Of a DNA stretch of 64,000 nt, positions 1-7,624 are shown in pieces (position 1 is the first letter of the stretch; each line of letters begins with the position of its first letter). This stretch comes from DATFTE01 sp963802575 (GTDB lineage Bacteria > Acidobacteriota > Terriglobia > Terriglobales > Acidobacteriaceae): positions 335,026 to 399,025 of the forward strand of contig CAWDJF010000001.1 in NCBI GenBank assembly GCA_963802575.1. The letters are read 5' to 3'. A program made the position numbers and the translations under genes. The notes under the pieces are model-generated. The model was given only the letters and a program-made list of their open reading frames with translations, was not told where the DNA came from and searched no databases.

Positions 1-1155
1 TCCGGTGGTCGTGCGAACTTTCAGCACCGGGCCGCCGCCATTCAAATTGCCTTCGGCGGTGTAGGTCTTAGGACCGTATTCTCCGCCTTCGGTCGAAACG
101 TGAATCTCTGGAATATCCGAGTGAATCTGATGGCCGTTTGCGACTTCAATCGATGCGCGAATCGTGAGGTGCACATCCTGCGCAAGATAGACCGTGATGT
201 CCCCCGCTGAAGTTTCAAGCTGCGAGTCGCTGCGGTCGCCCGTTCCCGCGACAAACTTCGCAACGATTCCACCCGCGCCAGTTTCTGCGCGCGCGGAAGG
301 AACGCCGTTTAACTCGATCGATCCGCCGCCGGTTTCAGCGTGCACTGGTCCTTTCGCCGAAGCCAGGCGAAGACTGCCCCCTCCGGTCTCCATTTCAACC
401 GGGCCGTTGACGTCGCCGAGATCGATGTTGCCGCCACCGGTGGTCGCTTTCACGTGCCCGTCGCACTTTTCCAGATGAATGCTGCCGCCGCCGGTTTCAA
501 GAATCGCTCCCTGCGAGCCGGAAAGAATGATGAGACTGCCGCCGCCACTCTCGGCGTCGATCTTGCCCTTGGCGTTCTGCACCTTGATCGTGCCACCGCC
601 AGTGTGCAGATTCACATCGCTCCCCGCCGAACCCACCTCGATGCTGCCGCCGCCGGTCTCGGCGCTGATCAGTCCGCCGATATCCTGCAACTGAATACTG
701 CCACCGCCGCTCTGCGCATCCACCCGCCCGGCGATGCCAGTCGTGGAAACGCTGCCCCCATCGGTTTCGACTTTCACGGCATCCATTGCTCGCGGCACGT
801 TCACCACGAATTCACCGGAAAACTTGTGCACGTGGCCGCCTTGCCAGTCGGCGACGATCCAGGCCGTATCCCCACGGACGTAAGCGCTGACCTTATAGGA
901 ATCGAACTGCTGGCGCGCGGCCTCTTCCGACGATGTATAAGCATGATTGCGAATCACGTAAGCGATGTTCTGCGAGCCGCCTTCCACACGGACCGAGCCC
1001 ACGTCCACCTTCACCCGGAGATTCTTTGCCGTCGCCAGGGATCCAGTGATCTCCTGCGTCCAGTTGCCGCCATCACGAAAAACGCGGGACTGCTGCGCCA
1101 CTGCCAGAGGCAGAAGCGCCAACAACACCGCAACGATTTTAGAGAGTCTCTTCAA
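1..1155 (-). CDS. Secreted DUF4097-type repeat (putative adhesin) protein, 3' end outside window
   Basis: This frame is open from 1155 to the left edge (385 codons), so the C-terminus is missing. I start it at a TTG at 1155 because GGAAGGAAGC lies just upstream and the next 20 residues form a signal peptide ending LPLAVA before QQ. About ten copies of a TGGGSI-like motif follow, spaced roughly 19-22 residues (SGGGSIQL, TGGGSIEV, TGGGSIHL, TGGGSIEL and so on). This is the pattern of DUF4097/putative auto-transporter adhesin domains, which fold as right-handed beta-solenoids. Long plus-strand frames over it are antisense shadows. It lies downstream of a sigma/anti-sigma pair on the same strand and is probably an envelope-exposed output of that system (inference). 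Confidence 0.85.
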   Translation of the reverse strand, partial: MKRLSKIVAVLLALLPLAVAQQSRVFRDGGNWTQEITGSLATAKNLRVKVDVGSVRVEGGSQNIAYVIRNHAYTSSEEAARQQFDSYKVSAYVRGDTAWIVADWQGGHVHKFSGEFVVNVPRAMDAVKVETDGGSVSTTGIAGRVDAQSGGGSIQLQDIGGLISAETGGGSIEVGSAGSDVNLHTGGGTIKVQNAKGKIDAESGGGSLIILSGSQGAILETGGGSIHLEKCDGHVKATTGGGNIDLGDVNGPVEMETGGGSLRLASAKGPVHAETGGGSIELNGVPSARAETGAGGIVAKFVAGTGDRSDSQLETSAGDITVYLAQDVHLTIRASIEVANGHQIHSDIPEIHVSTEGGEYGPKTYTAEGNLNGGGPVLKVRTTTG

Positions 1156-1227
1156 AGCTTCCTTCCGTTTCTATCCTCACCCATCACGTCCAAATTCGTA
1201 ATCTGCCGGGACTGATTCTGTTCGGTT

Positions 1228-1355
1228 CGTATCAGGGCATCGCTTTAGCGATGCCGTAGCCAGCCGATCTAAACCCGCCTTTAGGCGCTGCCGCAGCGGC
1301 TAAAGCCTCATCTCGCGACCAAGTGACGGTATGGCTAAAGCCATACCCTGATACG
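1228..1355. repeat. Composite inverted repeat (REP-like)
   Basis: Two 28-base arms (1228-1255 and 1328-1355) are inverted copies of each other with a few changes. Each arm also contains its own small hairpin around CTTTAGC or GCTAAAGC. The block fills the gap between the DUF4097 gene and the anti-sigma gene and could attenuate transcription. No ORF is supported here. Confidence 0.7.
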
Positions 1356-1359
1356 AGCC

Positions 1360-2292
1360 TTAGTCGATCTCCGGCACCTGCGCCAGCACTCTGCGAGCTT
1401 CCGACTTGATGTACTGGTTCTGATCGTTCTCCGCCAGCCGTTGCAGTACCACGCGGACACTGCTATCCGCTTGCACCGGTTCAAGCAACCGCAACGCTTC
1501 CGTACGCACGCCAGGATTGGCATCGTTCATCAAGGCTTCCAGAACCACATCGCGGACACGCACATCGGCTTTCACATATGGACCCAGGCTGTCGATTGCC
1601 TTCAACCGCACACCGGGATTCGAGTCGTATCGCAAGGCATAAATCAGGGCTTCCCGGACATGGGAATCATTCGGCGTCTGCGTCAGCAGATCAACCGAAT
1701 CCATGCGCACGCCGGAATTGTAGTTGTTGCGCGCGGCAAACAGCAGCAACTGCTGGATGCGGGCATCGTTCAAGGAACCCTGCGCTTCCTGCGTGGAAAG
1801 CGTGTTGTATTTGATTGTGACCTGATTGGATCCCGGTTCCTGCGTCACCGACTGAATGCCGGCAATACTCGCCTCAGAAGGAGCAGCCACCACCGCTTCC
1901 GAGGGATTCGCAGCCTTGTTGTGAAGCATCTGGTAAGTCACGCCGACGCCGCCACCAAAGCCGACCATCAGAATCGCCGCCGCCAGCGCGGGAGAGAAGC
2001 GAACCTGATGCAGCCACGCCGCCGGATCGAATATCAGACGCTGCCAAAAGCCGCCCTGCTCGGCCGTTTCCAGAGCTTCCTGCAACCGCATCCGTGACGA
2101 AGCCAACAGATTCGGCGATGGCTCTTCCACCGTAACCTGTGAGACCGTGGCGTGGAACTTGCGTCCCGCCTTCAGTTCGGCCGCACACGCCGTGCAACGC
2201 GCCACGTGCTGTTCCAGTTCATAACGAGCGTCGTCGGCCAGCTCGTTGTATATGTACAACATGATATTTTCTTGAACCCATTCGCATTTCAT
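1360..2292 (-). CDS. Zinc-finger anti-sigma factor with C-terminal HEAT-like repeats
   Basis: A 310-residue protein. The N-terminus carries Cys3 and the H29-x3-C33-x2-C36 motif of zf-HC2 anti-sigma domains. A hydrophobic segment (about residues 101-125) is a likely single membrane span. The C-terminal half (about 175-305) has four roughly 30-residue HEAT-like units with the recurring pattern NPGVRxxAxxxL. It starts 34 bases after the stop of the ECF sigma gene, so it should be the cognate anti-sigma, holding sigma at the inner membrane. HEAT repeats in the presumably periplasmic sensor half are unusual and suggest protein-protein sensing (inference). Confidence 0.88.
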   Translation of the reverse strand: MKCEWVQENIMLYIYNELADDARYELEQHVARCTACAAELKAGRKFHATVSQVTVEEPSPNLLASSRMRLQEALETAEQGGFWQRLIFDPAAWLHQVRFSPALAAAILMVGFGGGVGVTYQMLHNKAANPSEAVVAAPSEASIAGIQSVTQEPGSNQVTIKYNTLSTQEAQGSLNDARIQQLLLFAARNNYNSGVRMDSVDLLTQTPNDSHVREALIYALRYDSNPGVRLKAIDSLGPYVKADVRVRDVVLEALMNDANPGVRTEALRLLEPVQADSSVRVVLQRLAENDQNQYIKSEARRVLAQVPEID

Positions 2293-2326
2293 AATTGCAC
2301 CCCCTCAGCGGGGAATAAATTCCTTG

Positions 2327-3040
2327 TCATCGCATATCCGCCAGCGTGCTGCGCAGCTTTTGCGTCGCACGAAACAAAGTATTTTTCGCCGTCTCTTCGG
2401 TCGTATTCAAGATTTCGCCCACCGTCCGCAACTTCAGTCCCTGATAGTGCTTGAGTTCGAAAACCATGCGCTCGCGGGGGGTGAGTTTCTCCAGCGCCTG
2501 GTTAATGCGTGTGCCCAGTTCGCGGCGCATCAAGTCGCGTTCCGGATTCGCCCCGGCACGCGCATCGGGCACCTGATCGAGCAGATCGTACGACTCGCCT
2601 TCCGCGTCCGTCGCCACCGGAGCGTCTTCCTTGCGTACCTGCTTCTTCCGCAGATGATCGAGACAGAGGTTGGTGACGATGCGGTAGATCCAGGTATAGA
2701 AAGAGCACTCGAAGCGGAAATTGCATACGCTCTTGTACGCCTTCAGAAATGCGTCCTGGTAAATGTCCTGAGCTTCGTGTTCCGATCCGGTCAGGTGCAT
2801 GGCCAGACGCAACACTGCCTGGTCGTAGTGCCGCACCAGTTCCTCGAAGGCAGCGCGGTTGCCGCGTTGCGCCTCGCGAACCAGCATCGTATCGTCGATT
2901 CGCCCTAGACTATGCCCAGCCATCTCGCCCCGCGTTTTGGGGTTCTGGGAACTGCCGCTTCGATCTTCTTCGGAGCGTCTGGCGTCCGCAGAAGAACCCT
3001 TGCCAACCGCAAAAGGAACCGCCCAAGCACCGGCCGGCAT
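2327..3040 (-). CDS. ECF-family RNA polymerase sigma factor
   Basis: Sigma-70 region 2 (DQAVLRLAMHLTGSEHEAQD, then FYTWIYRIVTNLCLDHLRKK) and region 4 (LTPRERMVFELKHYQGLKL, then TEETAKNTLFRATQKLR) are complete, as in RpoE-like ECF factors. I start at ATG 3040 (237 aa) because GAGG precedes it. ATG 2923 (198 aa) would remove a low-complexity N-terminal tail and is a real alternative. A further upstream extension to 3322 would overlap the divergent antitoxin gene and was dropped. It is the first gene of a unit with the anti-sigma factor 34 bases downstream. Confidence 0.9.
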   Translation of the reverse strand: MPAGAWAVPFAVGKGSSADARRSEEDRSGSSQNPKTRGEMAGHSLGRIDDTMLVREAQRGNRAAFEELVRHYDQAVLRLAMHLTGSEHEAQDIYQDAFLKAYKSVCNFRFECSFYTWIYRIVTNLCLDHLRKKQVRKEDAPVATDAEGESYDLLDQVPDARAGANPERDLMRRELGTRINQALEKLTPRERMVFELKHYQGLKLRTVGEILNTTEETAKNTLFRATQKLRSTLADMR

Positions 3041-3223
3041 GATCTCTATCCTCGCTATTCCCGGGGCCATACCGTGCATCCCGGGTGGCATAGCTATGGA
3101 CGGGCCAGTACCCGAACCGTGAGCAGAAATTATAGGGGTTTGGCAGGATTCGTGCTGAAAGGGGAAGGGGGCATTTGTCCGCAGCCACAGGCGTTTGAGG
3201 TCATTCGTGGTAAAGTCTGTCGA

Positions 3224-3466
3224 ATGGTAGTCACGGTTAACATTCCGGACGAATTGGCAGCCGCCGCCAAGGCCCGCGGACTGTCCCTTGAAGCCTATGT
3301 CCAGGAGATCCTGGCTCAACAATTGGGACGATTGCCGGAGCGGCGCCAGCCACGCACTCCGGAAGAAATTCGGGCATGGCTTGACTCCCTGGCCCAGTTC
3401 TCCGATAAGATCCCGCCATTACCCGAGACCATTTCGCGGGAATGGCTTTATCAGGATCATGACTAG
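3224..3466 (+). CDS. VapB-like antitoxin
   Basis: An 80-residue protein. The N-terminal part (VTVNIPDELAAAAKARG, then LSLEAYVQEIL) looks like a ribbon-helix-helix or short helical DNA-binding module. The acidic C-terminal tail, with PPLPETISREWLYQDHD, looks like the segment that threads into a PIN toxin active site. Its stop codon TAG directly abuts the ATG of the PIN-domain gene, the tight coupling typical of type II toxin-antitoxin operons. The start at 3224 is the first in-frame ATG giving a conventional antitoxin N-terminus. The antitoxin family is assigned by context more than by motif. Confidence 0.75.
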   Translation: MVVTVNIPDELAAAAKARGLSLEAYVQEILAQQLGRLPERRQPRTPEEIRAWLDSLAQFSDKIPPLPETISREWLYQDHD

Positions 3467-3922
3467 ATGGCGATTGCGTCGTGTCTCGTAGATACGAACA
3501 TCCTCCTACGCATGACCCGGCGCTCGGATCCGCAGTATCAAGTTGTCGACGCAGCGCTTTCGCAGCTGGCTTCCCAAGGCACGAGTCTCCACTATACCCA
3601 CCAGAATATTGCAGAACTCTGGAACGCGATGACCCGCCCCTTGTCGCGGAACGGTTTGGGCTTGACGATTGCTGAGGCCGCACGCGAAGTTGTTGCAATC
3701 GAGACCGGCATGACTTTGTTACCCGATGGCGAGACCGTTTACCGCGAGTGGCGCAGGATTGTGGTGCGTAACAATGTTCAAGGCGTGCAGGTGCACGATG
3801 CGCGTTTGGCGGCCACAATGTACGTCCACGATGTGAGCCATATCCTCACATTGAACGTAGCCGATTTCAAACGCTTTGATGGTCTTATAGCGCTACATCC
3901 AAGCGATAACAAAAAATCTTAA
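3467..3922 (+). CDS. VapC-like PIN-domain toxin
   Basis: A 151-residue PIN-domain protein. The acidic metal-binding residues are in place: Asp in SCLVDTNILLR near the N-terminus, Glu in NIAELWN, Asp in VQVHDARLAATM, and the C-terminal LNVADFKRF. PIN toxins are Mg-dependent endoribonucleases that cleave tRNA or rRNA. The start codon directly follows the antitoxin stop, so the two are translationally coupled. The target cannot be read from sequence. Confidence 0.88.
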   Translation: MAIASCLVDTNILLRMTRRSDPQYQVVDAALSQLASQGTSLHYTHQNIAELWNAMTRPLSRNGLGLTIAEAAREVVAIETGMTLLPDGETVYREWRRIVVRNNVQGVQVHDARLAATMYVHDVSHILTLNVADFKRFDGLIALHPSDNKKS

Positions 3923-3936
3923 GAGAGTAACCCCAA

Positions 3937-4482
3937 GTGGAAGCCCTCAAGATCGCCCTTACCTGCATCGGCGCCGCGATCCTCTATGGAATTGTCCACG
4001 ATCAGTTCACCGCGCGAATCTGCGTCGAATATTTCACGATCTTTCATCCGCCGATCTTTTCTACCCAATCCCCGACGCTGCTGGGCATCGGATGGGGCAT
4101 CATCGCCACCTGGTGGGTCGGAGCATTCTTCTCGATCCCAATGATTCTTGCAGCCCGCGCAGGCGCGCGTCCGGTACTGCGCGCTTCTGAGCTCATGCGC
4201 CCGATCGGCCTGCTACTTGTTTTCATGGCAATCTGCGCAGCGGCTTTCGGGACGTTGGGATATCTTCTCGCGCGACAAGGAGCGATCAATACCGATTGGC
4301 TGAGCTTCTCAAACTCACCCACAAAGCGCGCTCGCTTCATGGCCGATTGGTGGGCCCACAGCGCCTCTTACGCGAGTGCCTTCGTTGGAGGCACAATCGT
4401 ATGCATCATGACTTACCGGAAGCGGATGAGAAAACAGACCGCTCCGCCTGGTCCTGACGCAAAGTTTGTTGCCGAACACTAG
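3937..4482 (+). CDS. Hypothetical multi-pass membrane protein
   Basis: A 181-residue protein starting at GTG 3937, 14 bases after vapC. It has about four hydrophobic segments: the N-terminal IALTCIGAAILYGIV, a WGIIATWWVGAFFSIPMIL stretch, IGLLLVFMAICAAAFGTLGY, and one near SASYASAFVGGTIV. The tail is basic. No family is recognised. It is convergent with the esterase gene, and the two TAG stops overlap within a CTAG. Confidence 0.7.
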   Translation: MEALKIALTCIGAAILYGIVHDQFTARICVEYFTIFHPPIFSTQSPTLLGIGWGIIATWWVGAFFSIPMILAARAGARPVLRASELMRPIGLLLVFMAICAAAFGTLGYLLARQGAINTDWLSFSNSPTKRARFMADWWAHSASYASAFVGGTIVCIMTYRKRMRKQTAPPGPDAKFVAEH

Positions 4483-5288
4483 TTCTGAAGAGCCTTTGAA
4501 AAGAGCCAGGGAAATAACTTTGGCTCGTCGTAGGCTTTGTTCCAGCAGGAATGGCCTACGCCTGGATATTCCGTGTAATGCACGTCGGCTCCGACCTGCT
4601 TCATGGCCTCGCTCATCCGTTGAGACTCGATGACGGGAACAATGTCATCGTCAGCGCCGTGAAAAATCCAGACCGGAGTCCTGCCGACTCGCTTGGCTGC
4701 CTCCAGGTAGCTTCCGGGTGAATCAGGTGGCGTGACTTTTGCCAGATCGGGGAGAGCCTTGATCGACGCCGCTGGCGGACGAATCCCTCCGCAAATCACC
4801 ACCAGCGCCGCGAAGGTTCCGGGATACTTCTGCGCCAGATGCCAAGCGCCATATCCACCCATCGATAATCCCGTGAGATACGTCCGGTGCGTATCTCCGT
4901 GAAATTCCCGCGTGGCTTCTGCCAGCGCCTTCATGGCCAGGTCGTCCATTGGTGGCAGGACCCACCAGAGCCTTTTTTCGCATTGCGGCATGACCACAAT
5001 GGCCTCAAACGGTGCGCGGTTTGAGCGGATGGCCGTGCCGATGCCTACATCGGTTTGCAGCAAGCCATCATTGCCGCGCTCGCCCAATCCATGCAGGGCA
5101 AGAATCACCGGCCACTTCTGGTGAGGCGTCCAGTCTTCCGGAACGAAGACCTGGTATTTGTAGTTCACGGACTGGATGGTGGTCGTGCGGTCGAGAAATC
5201 CGGTCTCATGCTTTCTGGCGTGAGCCGGGAGTGGAACGAGCGCGCAAAGAAACAAGAATACGATCGAGACCTTTGAAAAAACCGCCAA
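4479..5288 (-). CDS. Secreted alpha/beta-hydrolase (esterase / prolyl-oligopeptidase-like)
   Basis: A 269-residue protein with an N-terminal signal peptide (VSIVFLFLCALVPLPAHA). The nucleophile elbow is GLSMGG (Ser), the Asp lies in WIFHGADDDIVP, and the His in PGVGHSCW, so the triad appears complete. The oxyanion region is LALHGLGERG. This matches the predicted peptidase/esterase family of bacterial phospholipase- or feruloyl-esterase-like hydrolases. The substrate is unknown. It stands alone, convergent with the membrane protein gene. Confidence 0.82.
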   Translation of the reverse strand: MAVFSKVSIVFLFLCALVPLPAHARKHETGFLDRTTTIQSVNYKYQVFVPEDWTPHQKWPVILALHGLGERGNDGLLQTDVGIGTAIRSNRAPFEAIVVMPQCEKRLWWVLPPMDDLAMKALAEATREFHGDTHRTYLTGLSMGGYGAWHLAQKYPGTFAALVVICGGIRPPAASIKALPDLAKVTPPDSPGSYLEAAKRVGRTPVWIFHGADDDIVPVIESQRMSEAMKQVGADVHYTEYPGVGHSCWNKAYDEPKLFPWLFSKALQN

Positions 5289-5401
5289 TGAGTTCCTCCG
5301 AGGCCGACTTTAGCACGTAATTTTGCGTAAAGTCCCGTAGGCTTTTGTATTTGAGTGCGAAATTCAAGTGACAGTTGGCCGCCAGATGGCATCTGAAAGT
5401 G

Positions 5402-6577
5402 ATGTCCACGGGGCGCCGAGTGGAACTGGATGCGATACGGGGAGTGATGCTGGTCTGGATCGCCCTGACCCATTTGCCCACGGCCGCGAGTTCATGGGTG
5501 AATCAACCTTTTGGCTTCGTGGGAGCGACCGAGGGCTTCATTTTTCTTTCGGCGCTGTTCACGGGACGGATTTATTTCCGCATCGCCGAGCGCGATGGCT
5601 ATCCAGCGATGGAGTGGAAGTTGTGGGCGCGCACCCTGCGTTTGTATGGCTATCACGTGCTCTTGCTCGCTTTTGCGTTCCGGGTCGCGGTGCCCATTGC
5701 GGCGCACGGCAATCGGCCAGGACTTCACAATCTCCTGGATTTTTACTTCAATGCCGGGCCCAAGCAAGCAGTCACTGAAGCCGCCCTGCTGATTTATCGG
5801 CCACCTTTGCTTGACATCCTGCCGATGTACATCATCTTTCTTTTCTTTACATCCATTGCCATTCCGCTGGCGTGGAGGATCGGGTGGAAACCGATCCTGT
5901 GGACCTCTTTCGCTTTCTGGGTGCTCGCTCAGTTCGGCTTCCGCGCCGCTGAACATACGTTCATGATGCGATACATCCCCACGCGGATTCCGTTGAACGA
6001 GATGGGCTCCTTCGACCTCTGGGCGTGGCAATTTCTCTGGTTTGTGGGTGTCTGGCTGGGCCTGCGCTGGGCTCAGGATACGCTGCCCATCGAATCATGG
6101 GCTCGGCGGGCCGCCGTTCCGGCTGCGGTGATCGCTATAGCTTGTTTCATCATGCGGCGAAAAATCGCTCATGGGTTACAACTGGGCGCATTCGAGTTTT
6201 TCTTTGATAAGTGGCACCTCGGACCGGTCCGAATGCTCGATTTCGCGGCAGTCGCAGCGTTGCTGATTCTTTCGCAACGGGTTACGAAAACAGCGGCGAT
6301 CAGGCCTCTGGTGCTGTTGGGACAGTCTTCGCTGCAGGTCTTCTGCGTGCATCTGCTGTTTTGCTTTGCGGGACTGACGCTGTTAGGCAATGCGTCGATG
6401 CTGAATGCATGGCGTCAGGTTGGTCTGTTGAGTGCGACATTTGCAGGGATGTTGATTACGGCAACAATTTTCTCGAAGGCCGAAGCCAAGACCGAAGCGC
6501 CGAGGAACCTCAAGCCCCTTCCGGTTCGCAAACCGGAAGCGATGTTGATTGTCGATCGGGCGAGAAGAGCCGGGTGA
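5402..6577 (+). CDS. OpgC-like membrane acyltransferase
   Basis: A 391-residue protein with about ten hydrophobic segments. The N-terminus (RRVELDAIRG, then WIALTHLP) matches the OpgC_C / acyltransferase-3-like fold, in which the conserved His and Arg near helix 1 transfer acyl groups such as succinyl onto periplasmic glucans. I prefer ATG 5402 over an ATG at 5375, which adds nine residues without a better ribosome-binding site. The tail after the last helix is short and basic. No glucan synthesis genes are nearby, so the acceptor is unknown. Confidence 0.8.
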   Translation: MSTGRRVELDAIRGVMLVWIALTHLPTAASSWVNQPFGFVGATEGFIFLSALFTGRIYFRIAERDGYPAMEWKLWARTLRLYGYHVLLLAFAFRVAVPIAAHGNRPGLHNLLDFYFNAGPKQAVTEAALLIYRPPLLDILPMYIIFLFFTSIAIPLAWRIGWKPILWTSFAFWVLAQFGFRAAEHTFMMRYIPTRIPLNEMGSFDLWAWQFLWFVGVWLGLRWAQDTLPIESWARRAAVPAAVIAIACFIMRRKIAHGLQLGAFEFFFDKWHLGPVRMLDFAAVAALLILSQRVTKTAAIRPLVLLGQSSLQVFCVHLLFCFAGLTLLGNASMLNAWRQVGLLSATFAGMLITATIFSKAEAKTEAPRNLKPLPVRKPEAMLIVDRARRAG

Positions 6578-6612
6578 CAAAGGCTTCAGTTACAGCTTGC
6601 GCAGCCTGCATC

Positions 6613-7248
6613 CTACAAGTACAACTGCTTCGGCCATCTCTCGACCGGTAGTTTCCTCCGTATCGATTCGCGCGTCACCTCGACATAAAACGCCGGGTAC
6701 AGGCAGGAGATGAGCAACCAGCTCCACTGGAGCGCCTGGCGGCCGAAGATCAATGCGAACATGGCGAGCAGCACAATCCATTTTGCGGCGCGAGCGATGC
6801 GTCCACGAGACAGAGTGTAGACAGGCAGATAGGGCAAAAGGAACAGCGTGCTCACACCAATGGCAACGGAGATCATGTCGCGCGCCGCGTCCATCCGTCC
6901 GTGTCGAATCTCGTAAGCTCCGCCGATCAGTGCGGCGAGGGGAATTCCCAGGAGCACCCACTTCAGCCACTGACGCGAGCAAAAGAAGTTCGCTTCCGAG
7001 TTCCCCTTGCGCAGCATCGCTGCTTCCGAAGACGTCAACAGCACCCTGCGGTACTGGCAGTTCGCAGCCTTCGCATCGCCGAGCGCGGCGATGGCGGAGT
7101 GATCGGCTTCTCCAGCGCTTGCGCCGCCGTCCATAGCAGTTTCCCGCGCCGCTTCGTAATGCTCTTCAATTTCCCGTCGCACCTGCGCTGCCGATTCCCG
7201 CGACAGTTTCTTTGTTGCTTGCGCTAACCAGTTCTCTAATGGACTCAT
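6613..7248 (-). CDS. Permease-prefix-domain membrane protein
   Basis: A 211-residue protein. The N-terminal ~60 residues (LENWLAQATKKLSRESAAQV, then RREIEEHYEAARE) form the amphipathic permease-prefix/HAAS-type domain that commonly sits next to PadR regulators. Four hydrophobic segments follow (about residues 90-185). The start codon lies three bases after the padR stop, so the two are co-transcribed. By analogy with such pairs, the membrane protein probably responds to, or is controlled by, the PadR protein. The function is not known. Confidence 0.75.
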   Translation of the reverse strand: MSPLENWLAQATKKLSRESAAQVRREIEEHYEAARETAMDGGASAGEADHSAIAALGDAKAANCQYRRVLLTSSEAAMLRKGNSEANFFCSRQWLKWVLLGIPLAALIGGAYEIRHGRMDAARDMISVAIGVSTLFLLPYLPVYTLSRGRIARAAKWIVLLAMFALIFGRQALQWSWLLISCLYPAFYVEVTRESIRRKLPVERWPKQLYL

Positions 7249-7251
7249 CGC

Positions 7252-7563
7252 CTATGCCTCCGCCAAAAGACTCGTGACCACGCGCGAGAGTTGCTGCCAC
7301 TCCTCGCGATTCTTCGCCAGAACCTTGCGCCCCGACTTGGTGATGCGGTAGTAACGCCGCGGACGTCCACGCTCGACATCGTCGTAAGACTCGACCGAGC
7401 CTTCATTTTCGAGCTTATGCAGCGCGGGATAAAGAGTGCCCTCTTTGAAATCGAGCACGCCCTGCGATCGCTCTTTGATCTGCTGGGCGATGCGGTAGCC
7501 GTGGGTCGGCTCGTGCTCGAGGGCCTTCAAAATCAGCGTGGGGAGCGTTCCTTTGAAATTCAT
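7252..7563 (-). CDS. PadR-family transcriptional regulator
   Basis: A 103-residue PadR winged-helix protein. The HTH and wing are clear (LKALEHEPTHGYRIAQQI, GTLYPALHKLENEGSVES, RGRPRRYYRIT). I use ATG 7563: longer frames upstream run through the operator and lack PadR similarity. It heads a two-gene unit with the permease-prefix protein. A near-perfect dyad lies immediately upstream of its start codon, so autoregulation is likely. Confidence 0.92.
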   Translation of the reverse strand: MNFKGTLPTLILKALEHEPTHGYRIAQQIKERSQGVLDFKEGTLYPALHKLENEGSVESYDDVERGRPRRYYRITKSGRKVLAKNREEWQQLSRVVTSLLAEA

Positions 7564-7565
7564 CT

Positions 7566-7594
7566 TATACCTATGATTCCGATGCATAGGATAC
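7566..7594. promoter_or_regulatory. Probable PadR operator
   Basis: TATACCTATG (7566-7575) and CATAGGATAC (7585-7594) form an inverted repeat with a 9-base spacer. It lies three bases upstream of the padR ATG. The TATG...CATA core resembles known PadR boxes. Direct binding is inferred. Confidence 0.65.
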
Positions 7595-7624
7595 AAAATG
7601 ACGAGATGCTTGTCAACAGGAGCG

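Noticed and set aside
340..1215. Long plus-strand ORF opposite the DUF4097 gene
   Set aside because: Antisense shadow of the minus-strand repeat protein; Pro/Arg/His-biased composition, no domain.
3041..3322. Long N-terminal extension of the ECF sigma factor
   Set aside because: Would overlap the divergent vapB gene and its promoter; no sigma-domain sequence.
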